A DNA stretch of 64,000 nucleotides from JAJDGF01 sp031549325. GTDB lineage: Bacteria > Bacillota > Clostridia > Christensenellales > Aristaeellaceae. A program made the translations under genes and the position numbers. Positions 1 through 7,664 of this stretch are shown here, piece after piece (position 1 is the first letter of the stretch; each line of letters begins with the position of its first letter). Under the pieces are notes generated by a model. That model had not been told where the DNA came from. It did no database searches and saw only the letters and a program-made list of their open reading frames with translations. The stretch spans positions 1 to 64,000 of the forward strand of contig JAVBQA010000058.1 in assembly GCA_031549325.1 (NCBI GenBank). The letters run 5' to 3'.

Positions 1-179
1 AAACTGCTCATGTCGACCTCGCGCGGCCAAATGTGTAGGCCAATCCGCAGAGACTCCTGATAAGAGCTGAAAGCGATGGCCGAGACATGAACGATCGGAT
101 ACGCCATAATGATGCATAAAAACACCATAAGCGCTGCGTTGCATCCTTCAAACAGCCACTCTTTCCACGACTTACGCAT
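1..179 (-). CDS. Partial ABC sugar permease, LplC/MalG type (N-terminus only)
   Basis: Only the first 59 or so codons are in the window; the gene continues past its left edge. The start is the ATG at 177-179. The protein begins MRKSWKEWLFEG and runs into a hydrophobic segment (about residues 14-34), then AFSSYQESLRIGL. This is the usual N-terminus of the second permease of LplB/LplC-type oligosaccharide importers, just before the first periplasmic loop. It lies 10 bases after the LplB-type permease, in the same operon. The binding protein of this importer is probably beyond the edge. Family is sure enough; the substrate cannot be told. Confidence 0.75.
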   Translation of the reverse strand, partial: MRKSWKEWLFEGCNAALMVFLCIIMAYPIVHVSAIAFSSYQESLRIGLHIWPREVDMSS

Positions 180-189
180 CCAATCCCCC

Positions 190-1152
190 CTACATGATCC
201 CCTCTTGTCCCATCGCCTTGGCCAGCCGGTTGGTGATCAGTACCATGCCCAGACCAATCACCGACTTAAATAGCCCAATCGCCGTCGAAAAGCTGAATTT
301 GGCGTCAATAATACCCTTCTGGTACACATACGTATCCAGAATTTCAGATACCGAGCGCACAGAGTTGTTGTACAGGTTGAATACCTGATCGAATCCAGCG
401 TCCATAAACATACCCGTGCGCAGGATCAGCATCACCGCGATGGTCGGGAACAGGCAGGGCAGCGTGATGCTCCAGATGCGCTGGAACCGACTTGCGCCGT
501 CGATCACCGCAGCCTCATACAACTGCGGATCGATGGCTGTCAGCGCCGCCAAATAGATGATCGAGCCCCAGCCCACTTCCACCCATATGTCTGAAATCAC
601 CAGCAGCGAACGAAAATAACTGCTGTCCCCAAGAAAATTGATCACCGGTAGATTCAGCGCCCGGAACAGCGGTACCAGTACCCCGAAATCCGGCGACAAC
701 ACCATCCGGAGGACGCCGCCCAGCACGACCCACGAGATGAAATGCGGTAGATACGTCACCGTTTGCACCACGCGCTTGAATTTGTCGAGCCGGATCTCGT
801 TGAGCAGGATGGCCAGCAGAATCGGTGCGGGAAACCCGAACACAATCTTATACAGGCTGATCAATATCGTGTTTTGCAGCACCTGCATGCCGTTCATACT
901 GCCGAAGAACGCCTCAAAATGCTTCAACCCGACGAACGGACTCTGCAACACGCTCTGAAAGAAGCTCTGGCCCACCTTCGCCCTGAAATCCACAAACGCG
1001 ACGCTGACGCCCAGCATCGCGCCATAGCGGAAAATCAAGAATGTCAGGAATGCGGGCAGCAGCATGAGCAGCAGATTCCTGTGCTTTTTGACTTGGTGGA
1101 AGAACTCTCCCGCTCGCGTCCTGCAACTTCCCGCTTTGGATACGCCATGCAT
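190..1152 (-). CDS. ABC sugar permease, LplB type (CUT1)
   Basis: Inner-membrane permease of a carbohydrate ABC importer, 320 residues, with six predicted membrane segments. The EAA loop that docks the ATPase is visible as EAAVIDGASRFQRIWSITLP. The phrase LPHFISWVVLGG is typical of the LplB/YtcP-like branch, which imports complex oligosaccharides. I start at the ATG at 1150-1152, six bases after a GGAGGAG ribosome site, rather than at an upstream ATG that overlaps the regulator gene. It sits between a GntR-type regulator and the partial LplC-type permease, so the three form one operon. No ATPase gene is present. Substrate unknown. Confidence 0.85.
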   Translation of the reverse strand: MHGVSKAGSCRTRAGEFFHQVKKHRNLLLMLLPAFLTFLIFRYGAMLGVSVAFVDFRAKVGQSFFQSVLQSPFVGLKHFEAFFGSMNGMQVLQNTILISLYKIVFGFPAPILLAILLNEIRLDKFKRVVQTVTYLPHFISWVVLGGVLRMVLSPDFGVLVPLFRALNLPVINFLGDSSYFRSLLVISDIWVEVGWGSIIYLAALTAIDPQLYEAAVIDGASRFQRIWSITLPCLFPTIAVMLILRTGMFMDAGFDQVFNLYNNSVRSVSEILDTYVYQKGIIDAKFSFSTAIGLFKSVIGLGMVLITNRLAKAMGQEGIM

Positions 1153-1172
1153 TCGCACTCCTCCGATCCGTC

Positions 1173-1877
1173 TCAGATCCTTTGGCTCTGCTTCCATCCC
1201 TGGAAACTTTCTAGAACCGCCCGGTGCAGCCGGGCTTCATCCCTACTCACAAAGGCTTCAAATATCTTCCTGTGATCGTTCACCGCCTGCTGTGGACGGA
1301 TGCGCATGGAATTGCTGACCGAGGCCACGAACAGCTTCAAAAGCATCTTGCCTACGCGGATCACGTAGGTGTTGTGGGTCGCCTCCAAAATCGCCAAATG
1401 AAACTCAATGTCGTCTTCCGCCGACTGCTGTTGCCGGTCCACCAGGTGTTCAAAACGCCGCAGCGCCGATTCGATCCGGCACAGGTCCTCCGACGTCGCG
1501 CTGCGCATGGCCAGCACCGTGTAGCCCGGCTCAAACACCTCACGGAGCGCGAAGATGTCCTCGATGCTGCCCTGATCCAGCAACAATTGGTACAGCATCG
1601 GGTTGATTCCCAGCGACGGCGCCGCACAGGCGACAAATGTACCCTCACCCCTGCGCACTTCCACAACGCCCATCGCCTGTAAAATCTTGATGGCTTCCCG
1701 TACGCTCGACTTCCCAACGCCGAGCGACGCGACCAGTTCATTCTCTGTCGGCAGTTTATCCCCGGGCCTCAGTTCATTGCGAACCAGCGCCTCCGTGATG
1801 CGGTCAATGATCCGATCCACAAGCGACCGGTTCGCAAGCGGCATCTCAAGCATGTTGTCAGATTGCTTGCTTTCCAT
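1173..1877 (-). CDS. GntR-family transcriptional regulator, FadR subfamily
   Basis: Cytoplasmic DNA-binding repressor or activator of 234 residues. Residues about 18-80 are a GntR winged helix (RPGDKLPTENELVASLGVGK, then SVREAIKILQAMGVVEVRRG). The remainder is an all-helical FCD ligand domain with conserved His positions (FHLAILEATHN), which in this family bind a metal and a carboxylated sugar or organic acid. The start is the ATG at 1875-1877 behind GAGGTG; longer upstream readings lack a ribosome site. It is first in an operon with the two permeases, so it probably controls that importer. Sugar acids such as hexuronates are common effectors of this subfamily; that is inference here. Confidence 0.88.
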   Translation of the reverse strand: MESKQSDNMLEMPLANRSLVDRIIDRITEALVRNELRPGDKLPTENELVASLGVGKSSVREAIKILQAMGVVEVRRGEGTFVACAAPSLGINPMLYQLLLDQGSIEDIFALREVFEPGYTVLAMRSATSEDLCRIESALRRFEHLVDRQQQSAEDDIEFHLAILEATHNTYVIRVGKMLLKLFVASVSNSMRIRPQQAVNDHRKIFEAFVSRDEARLHRAVLESFQGWKQSQRI

Positions 1878-1920
1878 CTTGTTCACCTCATATGATTTCA
1901 TACATCTGATGTTTATGTAA

Positions 1921-1949
1921 ATAATACCACTCACTACACGCTCAGTCAA
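1921..1949 (-). promoter_or_regulatory. Sigma-A promoter of the gntR-permease operon
   Basis: On the minus strand, -35 TTGACT and -10 TATTAT are separated by exactly 17 bases. The -10 lies about 45 bases before the start of the GntR-type gene. Confidence 0.65.
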
Positions 1950-1958
1950 TACCACATA

Positions 1959-1973
1959 TTGAAACTATTTCAA
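1959..1973. repeat. 15-base inverted repeat, possible operator
   Basis: TTGAAACTATTTCAA is a perfect 6-3-6 palindrome lying 10 bases upstream of the -35 box of the gntR promoter. The position suits an operator or activator site. Which protein binds it is unknown; it does not match the classic FadR-type operator. Confidence 0.4.
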
Positions 1974-2113
1974 TTTTTGTCATTGTACGTTTTTACAGTT
2001 TCTTATGGTTATCATCAAGAATCATTGCTGAAATTGGGTGCAAGTACCAACGCACAAACGCTCGATTCCATTGCGGATTCGAGCGCAGCGTCTTTTCTGA
2101 TAACAACCATGTA

Positions 2114-3190
2114 TCACCGTGACCGTCGGGCATCGACATACTCCAAGGGCGGGAAGGCGGCATGTGGCTCCCGCTGATACCAGTATGCTACTGACGCGAT
2201 GTCTTCGGATAGCGGACGATAGCTATGGTTAAGCAGACCCAGCGTCTGCACTTCTACGCGGATGTCCTGTTGAAAGCCAATGCTGTCTTCCATGTGCCAA
2301 CGGTAAAGGCTGTATTTGCGCGGGCCGTTGGCAGAATTCAGCCGTGCCAGCGGCATCCCGAAATATGGGCAGCAAAAGGTTTGCTCGTTGTTCCAGCACT
2401 CATCCGAATTGAACGGAGAGAAACCAAATGAGCCGCCGAAATAGTCTTCCGTTCCATTGTCAGCCATGCTGGGCTGGTCTGCGTCGCCATCAAGGTAGAA
2501 CTTGACTTCACCCTCACCCCACCAGTCCGATTGGAGCGCCGTCCAAGCCAAGTAGGTGCCCACATAACTGCCGACACCTCGCGCGCCATCCAGGATGGTA
2601 TAAACGGGATATTCGCGGCTGGTGACAGCGTGCCGGTATTGCGCATGGAAGTAGGCTGTGTTCTGCGCGACTTCGTGCAGCTTGTACAATATGCGATAGG
2701 CTACCAATCCGAACGGTTCATCGCCCTCGTGCGTCAGCGTGATTCTGGCGCTTTTACGAAATGGCATCCGCCAGTAGCAATTTAACCCAGCGCGTGGTGC
2801 CACCTGCACTGGGATCGATTGGACCTGATGATGCGCGTCGTCGTGCCCCATGGCGAAGAACGCACCCACAGGGCACTCGACGGAGGGCGCTGCCTCATCA
2901 TCCCAGTAAAACCGGAGCACCAGTTCGCTCAGACGGCGGTAATCCGAGGTGAAAAACAGCTCACGGATGCTGCCGCAGCCCTGTATGTCCATCAGTGTCA
3001 CGGTTTCGCGGGGCGCGACTTTGATGAATGGCCGAACCTTCCATCCTTTGCCGAGGTTCACCGAACTACCGCTGAAGGGCAGATTCGGGTCCAGTGGGTT
3101 TGGTTCCCAGCGGCAGGCCGCTCCTTTTTCACCGGTGGGGTTTTCTGCGCTGATCTGCCGGGTCGGGATGCCGATTTCATCATAATACAT
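2114..3190 (-). CDS. GH172 (DUF2961) glycoside hydrolase-like protein, copy 1
   Basis: A 358-residue protein of the DUF2961 family, now GH172. Characterised members act on alpha-D-fructofuranosides (difructose dianhydride I) and D-arabinofuranan. The diagnostic blocks are WWGEGEVKFYLDGD (E226 and E228) and NGTEDYFGG (E248). These acidic residues are conserved; which are catalytic I cannot settle by eye. There is no signal peptide, so it should act in the cytoplasm on imported oligosaccharides. A GGAGG site precedes the ATG. It is last in the operon and lies 12 bases after a diverged paralogue. The exact furanoside substrate is unknown. Confidence 0.85.
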   Translation of the reverse strand: MYYDEIGIPTRQISAENPTGEKGAACRWEPNPLDPNLPFSGSSVNLGKGWKVRPFIKVAPRETVTLMDIQGCGSIRELFFTSDYRRLSELVLRFYWDDEAAPSVECPVGAFFAMGHDDAHHQVQSIPVQVAPRAGLNCYWRMPFRKSARITLTHEGDEPFGLVAYRILYKLHEVAQNTAYFHAQYRHAVTSREYPVYTILDGARGVGSYVGTYLAWTALQSDWWGEGEVKFYLDGDADQPSMADNGTEDYFGGSFGFSPFNSDECWNNEQTFCCPYFGMPLARLNSANGPRKYSLYRWHMEDSIGFQQDIRVEVQTLGLLNHSYRPLSEDIASVAYWYQREPHAAFPPLEYVDARRSR

Positions 3191-3202
3191 ATGGCGCCTC
3201 CA

Positions 3203-4303
3203 TCAGCGGGGCCAACGATCTCGTGCGCTGGGCAATTGTGGAAATGTGGTGTGCGGCTCGGTCTGATACCAGTAGCTGACGGAGCACACGTCGTCCTGGC
3301 GCTCGAACAGCCCCAACTCGCATATGCCAATCTGCTGCAGTTCAACGCGCAAATCTTGCTGAAACAGGATGGGATCAGTCACATGCCAGCGGTAAAAACC
3401 ACGCATCGGCGTGCAGTCTCGGTTGTAGTAGTCACTATGGAAGTCGTCATCGCGCGAATAAAACGGATAGCCCATGAAAGGAGTGCAATAGGTCTTTTCC
3501 ATCATGAATCCGCGCTCGTCCGTATATCCGCCGAAGGACCACGCGCCGCCAAAGTAGTCCTCCGTGCCGGTGGAGCACTGGCTTGGATACTTGTCGTCGC
3601 CGTCGATATAGAACTTCATCTCTCCCTCACCCCACCAGTATCGCTCCAGCGAGGTAAGCCCCAAATACGTACCGATATAATGCCCGCGTCCTCTAGCACC
3701 GTCGAGCAGCACATAATCTTTCTGAAGCTGCGTAAGGCGTTCACGCCGCCACTGGGCATGGAAATAAGCAGCTTTCTCCGGAATATCGTCCGACAACACA
3801 TAGTCCACCTGATAGAAGAACGCAGGCACCGCGCCGGCGTGCTGGTTCTCCAGGGTGATCTTCGCGCCGCTGCGGAAGGGCATGGGAATAAAGCTGTTCA
3901 TACCTCGTTTGGGATTAACCACAATGGGCAGCGAGTTCACCTCACAACCCCGGGCAAAACCGTTCAAAAAGAAATCCCCCAGCGGGCATTCGACAGATGG
4001 GCTCTCTTCACCATCCCAATACATGCGCAGCACCAGGTCGCGCAGCACGAAGCGGCCCTTGTCAGTTCGGTCGGTCACGGTACACCAGATGTGTTGAATC
4101 ACACCGCTGCCATGGATATCGGCCAGCACCGCCGTTTCGCCGGACTGGATCGTGCCGATGCAAGGCGAGCCCTTGCGTGATTTGCCCAACGCGCTGGCAG
4201 CTTGGCAACCCGCGCCCTTTTCACCGGTTTGGTTTTCCCAGTTTATGGAGCAGGAGCGCCCAGAGCGCAGCAATGGCAGTCCGCCCAAGAAGAGTCCATT
4301 CAT
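3203..4303 (-). CDS. GH172 (DUF2961) glycoside hydrolase-like protein, copy 2
   Basis: A 366-residue DUF2961/GH172 protein. It carries the same blocks as its neighbour at the same residue numbers: WWGEGEMKFYIDGD (E226, E228) and TGTEDYFGG (E248). The two differ widely elsewhere, so this is an old duplication with probable division of labour rather than a recent tandem copy. No signal peptide. The ATG follows GGGAGGG. It lies 29 bases after the MalG-type permease and shares the operon with the importer at 4333-7455. The predicted role is intracellular hydrolysis or rearrangement of a furanose-containing oligosaccharide. GH172 enzymes are oligomeric, so a mixed complex with copy 1 is possible but untested. 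Confidence 0.85.
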   Translation of the reverse strand: MNGLFLGGLPLLRSGRSCSINWENQTGEKGAGCQAASALGKSRKGSPCIGTIQSGETAVLADIHGSGVIQHIWCTVTDRTDKGRFVLRDLVLRMYWDGEESPSVECPLGDFFLNGFARGCEVNSLPIVVNPKRGMNSFIPMPFRSGAKITLENQHAGAVPAFFYQVDYVLSDDIPEKAAYFHAQWRRERLTQLQKDYVLLDGARGRGHYIGTYLGLTSLERYWWGEGEMKFYIDGDDKYPSQCSTGTEDYFGGAWSFGGYTDERGFMMEKTYCTPFMGYPFYSRDDDFHSDYYNRDCTPMRGFYRWHVTDPILFQQDLRVELQQIGICELGLFERQDDVCSVSYWYQTEPHTTFPQLPSARDRWPR

Positions 4304-4332
4304 TCGCAGTCCCTCCCTTTGTCCGATGTGGG

Positions 4333-5190
4333 TTATTGCTTGACCCCGCCCGCCATGATACCTTCCATGATCTTCTTTTCAAAGCAAAGCACGAACATGA
4401 TGATGGGCAGGATGATGATGCAGCCGATGGTGGAGATCATTTCCCAAGGCACGTCGTATGTGTTACGGCGCGGCACGGTTGTAATGCCTACGCTGAGCAC
4501 ATCGATCCGGTTGGCAAAGAATAATGGTGTGAACAGGTCGTTCAGGCATGTGATAAAATTGATGATGGCGATGGTAGCGATGGCCGGACTCATCAACGGA
4601 AGAATGATCAGGAACAGCTTCTGAAGGAAGTTCGCTCCGTCCACCTCAGCAGCCTCTTCGATCGAATAGGGAACCTGCTGCACAAAGTTCATCAGAATTA
4701 GCACAGAGAACGGCAAAAGCGCGCTGGTGTACAGGATGATCAGCCCCGGGTATGTGTCGATGAGGGAGAGCGACCTGAAAAAGTCATAGGTTGTGCGCGC
4801 CGTCACGATGCCCGGAATCAGCGAGGAGAACAGTAGCGCCAGGTAGGCAACCTTGATGCCCTTGCGGTCGAATCGGGCAAAGGCGTAGGCGGCCATCATG
4901 CCCAGAAGGATCGAACCGCCCAGTGCGCACAGTGTGATGATCAGCGTGTTTTTCACCTTTGAAGCGATACCCATGTCGGTAAAGGCGCGCAGGTAGTTGT
5001 CAAATGTGGGGTGCGCCGGCAGGTATCGGATAGGGCTTTGATACAGCTCCGCCGAGGGCGTGATGGATGAGATAAAGATCCACCACAGTGGAAACAGGAT
5101 TACAAAACAGATCAGAAGCGTCAGCCCCCAGCGGATCAGCCAGCCCGTGATCTGAACGCGCGACATGCGAGCGGTGTTTTCAGTGGTCAT
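4333..5190 (-). CDS. ABC sugar permease, MalG type (CUT1)
   Basis: Second membrane subunit of a CUT1 carbohydrate importer, 285 residues, six membrane segments. The EAA loop reads EEAAEVDGANFLQKLFLIILP near residue 190, and the C-terminus EGIMAGGVKQ is typical of MalG-type subunits. Start at the ATG at 5188-5190, nine bases after GGAGG; an ATG nine bases upstream would abut the ribosome site. It lies between the partner permease and the two GH172 genes. The inferred cargo is the substrate of those enzymes. Confidence 0.88.
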   Translation of the reverse strand: MTTENTARMSRVQITGWLIRWGLTLLICFVILFPLWWIFISSITPSAELYQSPIRYLPAHPTFDNYLRAFTDMGIASKVKNTLIITLCALGGSILLGMMAAYAFARFDRKGIKVAYLALLFSSLIPGIVTARTTYDFFRSLSLIDTYPGLIILYTSALLPFSVLILMNFVQQVPYSIEEAAEVDGANFLQKLFLIILPLMSPAIATIAIINFITCLNDLFTPLFFANRIDVLSVGITTVPRRNTYDVPWEMISTIGCIIILPIIMFVLCFEKKIMEGIMAGGVKQ

Positions 5191-5204
5191 CGTCGGCATC
5201 CTCC

Positions 5205-6137
5205 TTATGTATCCACGCGGGAAATTGCGTAGATGTTGATCATGCTGAGCACCGCCATCACGCCGAACAGGAACACAGCCAGCGCGCTGGCATACCCTAG
5301 GTTCATCATAGAGAACGCCTCCATCGAAATGCGGTAGGCAAGCAGCGATGTTGCATCTGCTGGACCACCAGCCGTCATGGAATATACCACGTCAAAACTG
5401 GTCAACCGCCACATGGTGAAAAAGATGGTGAGCGTCAATAGGTTTCTTGTGATCAGCGGTAGCGTGATCCCAAAGAAGCTGCGCACAGGACCCGCGCCAT
5501 CCACGCGCGCGGACTCATATATCTCAGAGGGGATGAATTGCAGCCCTGAAAGCACGAGGATAGCAAAAAAGGGCACGTCCTTCCACAGATCCACTGCGAT
5601 GACAGCGAGGCGTGCGGTGCCCAAACTCACCAGCCAGTCATTGCGGAAGTTCGGAACAAACCAGCGGATGGCGTCGTTTATCAGGCCGTATTGGCCGTTG
5701 AATGCCCAGCGCGCGGCGATGCCGACCACAACCATGGGCATAGCCCAGGGCAACAGCGTCACCGTGCGCAGCAGCTTTTTGCCCTTGAATTTCTGATTGA
5801 GCATCAGCGCAAGCGACACGCCGAACACCAGATGAAGCGCCATGGAGCATACGGTGAAGATGGAAGTAAACTCCAGCGATTTTAGGAACTTCTCGTCCGA
5901 GAACATCTTAATGAAATTGTTGATCCCAACAAACCCGCCGCTGTTGCGTTTGAACAGACTTAGATTAAACAGGCTATTGTAGAAAGTCATCACGAAGGGA
6001 TACAGCGTTGTAAACGCGCGAATCAGCAGAGCCGGCGCTGCCAACACCCAGGCGATCCAGTATTTCTGGCGACGCCCGATCTGGGCGGCGATCCGGCCGG
6101 CGTTTGTGCGCTGCCTTTCCATTCGAGTTGCTTGCAT
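5205..6137 (-). CDS. ABC sugar permease, MalF type (CUT1)
   Basis: First membrane subunit of the same importer, 310 residues. Six membrane segments and the EAA loop YESARVDGAGPVRSFFGITLP are visible. The ATG at 6135-6137 follows GGGAGG by eight bases; upstream alternatives are not preceded by a ribosome site. It is separated from the binding-protein gene by 85 bases that hold a hairpin and from the next permease by 14 bases. Confidence 0.88.
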   Translation of the reverse strand: MQATRMERQRTNAGRIAAQIGRRQKYWIAWVLAAPALLIRAFTTLYPFVMTFYNSLFNLSLFKRNSGGFVGINNFIKMFSDEKFLKSLEFTSIFTVCSMALHLVFGVSLALMLNQKFKGKKLLRTVTLLPWAMPMVVVGIAARWAFNGQYGLINDAIRWFVPNFRNDWLVSLGTARLAVIAVDLWKDVPFFAILVLSGLQFIPSEIYESARVDGAGPVRSFFGITLPLITRNLLTLTIFFTMWRLTSFDVVYSMTAGGPADATSLLAYRISMEAFSMMNLGYASALAVFLFGVMAVLSMINIYAISRVDT

Positions 6138-6182
6138 GGGCAAAACCTCCCGCTTTGAATGGATTCTCCGGACATGAAGCAA

Positions 6183-6206
6183 GGGAGGACAGTCGCCCAT
6201 CCTCCC
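6183..6206 (-). promoter_or_regulatory. Intercistronic hairpin after binding-protein gene
   Basis: GGGAGGA and TCCTCCC form a 7-pair stem with a 10-base loop between the binding-protein and permease genes. No U-tract follows, so it looks like an mRNA-stabilising or attenuating hairpin. The weakest of the five such hairpins in the window. Confidence 0.4.
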
Positions 6207-6222
6207 CTAAGCACCGGTTGCG

Positions 6223-7455
6223 CTATTTCATCTCTTCGTAGGCGGCGAGCTGTTTCTGGCCCAGCTCATCCAGCGTGATCTCGCCCAGGATGTACTGTTG
6301 GAACAGCGTACCGGTCACCGTGATGTATTCCATGGTGGCGGGTACCATCGGGCGGCCGCGCATGATGGAGTTCTGATGGTACAGTTGCAGGTTGTTCAAA
6401 AGGTCGGCGGTGGCGCTGTAGTCCGGGCTCTTGATGGCCTCGTCCAGCACGTCCACGCGCGCCGGAGGCTGAGACGCCAGCCGCAGGTACGCCAGCTCAA
6501 ACGCGGGGCTGGCCATGAAGTCCAGCACCTTCTTGGCTTCGTCATAGTTCTGGCTGCTCTTGTTGAGCACATAGTACCACGCGTCCATAAACGCCGAGGA
6601 TGTTTCAAACGTGGGCATGGCGATCATGTGTACCTGATCCGGGCCGTACTTGCCTGCGTCCTTGGCCAGACCCTCCATCCAGCCACACCACTGCAGAATG
6701 ATGCCATACTTCTTGTCGAAGAACTTCTGATTCATGGGCTCGTACTGCTCGCTTAGCTGCGCCAGCGAAGTGCACTTCCAGGTGTTGGCCATGTCGTACA
6801 TGAACTGGAACGCCTCGCGGCTCTTCTCGTTGCTCCAGTCGAAGCAGTCGCCGCCGAACAGGTTGATAAACACGCCGATCTCGTTGTGGTTGTAGGTGGC
6901 TTCCCAGGAGCCGCCGTAGCCGTAGATGCCCTCATCGGGCTTGCTCATGGCCTGGATCGCAGCGATGAACTCTTCCCTGTTGGTGGGCACCTTCACGCCC
7001 GCCGCGTCCAACATGTCCTGGTTGACCCACATGGTCAGCGCGCCGTTGTACGTGGGCACGCCGTAGATGTGGCCATCCAGCATGTAGCGGTCCTTCATGA
7101 AGTTGGGATCGAAGTGTGAGGACACCTCGTCGCGCATGACGTCCTCTTCGAGCGGCGCAAGGAAGCCCGCGGCCATGTACTGGGTGATCATCTCATCGTT
7201 GATGTTGATCAGATCCACAGAGCTGTCGCCCGAGGCCAAGATGGTGGTAAACTTGGCAACCCGGTCGTCGGGGTTGGATGGCGAGGTGATTGCATTGATC
7301 TTTACGCCCGAGCCCTCTTCAATCAGCGCCTGCAGTTCCGGCCACCATTTGTTGGTGGTGTCGTTCGTCATCAAGGTGATGTCCGCCAGCGCCACAGGTG
7401 CGAGCAGCGCCAACAGGAGTGCGCATACGGACAAGAGCCTCCAGAATCTGTTCAT
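6223..7455 (-). CDS. Extracellular solute-binding protein, CUT1 family
   Basis: Substrate-binding subunit of 410 residues. The N-terminus MNRFWRLLSVCALLLALL followed by APVALADI is a Sec signal peptide with cleavage after ALA. There is no lipobox cysteine, unusual for a Gram-positive binding protein. The mature part has the family-1 fold, with blocks such as MWVNQDMLDAAGVKVPTN and the C-terminal RGRPMVPA region. The ATG follows AAGGGGG. It is first in the operon with two permeases and two GH172 enzymes and diverges from a YesM/YesN pair that probably controls it. Ligand inferred to be a furanose-containing oligosaccharide. Confidence 0.88.
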   Translation of the reverse strand: MNRFWRLLSVCALLLALLAPVALADITLMTNDTTNKWWPELQALIEEGSGVKINAITSPSNPDDRVAKFTTILASGDSSVDLININDEMITQYMAAGFLAPLEEDVMRDEVSSHFDPNFMKDRYMLDGHIYGVPTYNGALTMWVNQDMLDAAGVKVPTNREEFIAAIQAMSKPDEGIYGYGGSWEATYNHNEIGVFINLFGGDCFDWSNEKSREAFQFMYDMANTWKCTSLAQLSEQYEPMNQKFFDKKYGIILQWCGWMEGLAKDAGKYGPDQVHMIAMPTFETSSAFMDAWYYVLNKSSQNYDEAKKVLDFMASPAFELAYLRLASQPPARVDVLDEAIKSPDYSATADLLNNLQLYHQNSIMRGRPMVPATMEYITVTGTLFQQYILGEITLDELGQKQLAAYEEMK

Positions 7456-7588
7456 AAATTCGTTCCCCCTTCAGTTCTTTAATACCAGCGTGCTGGCTCT
7501 ATATGGCAGTATGCCAGAGCTACCCCAATTTGAAAATACATTTATTTGCGTTCTTCCTATGAAATATTGTGCAATTCGGTTTACCATC

Positions 7589-7617
7589 TTGAAAATAAAG
7601 AGTAATCCCGCTATGAT
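7589..7617 (+). promoter_or_regulatory. Sigma-A promoter of yesM/yesN pair 1
   Basis: -35 TTGAAA and -10 TATGAT are separated by 17 bases. The -10 ends 47 bases before the kinase start, in the 209-base region shared with the divergent binding-protein gene. Confidence 0.65.
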
Positions 7618-7664
7618 TAAGGAGTGGTCGTTAACAATCGATCGTGCGAAAGGCAGAGCATGCG

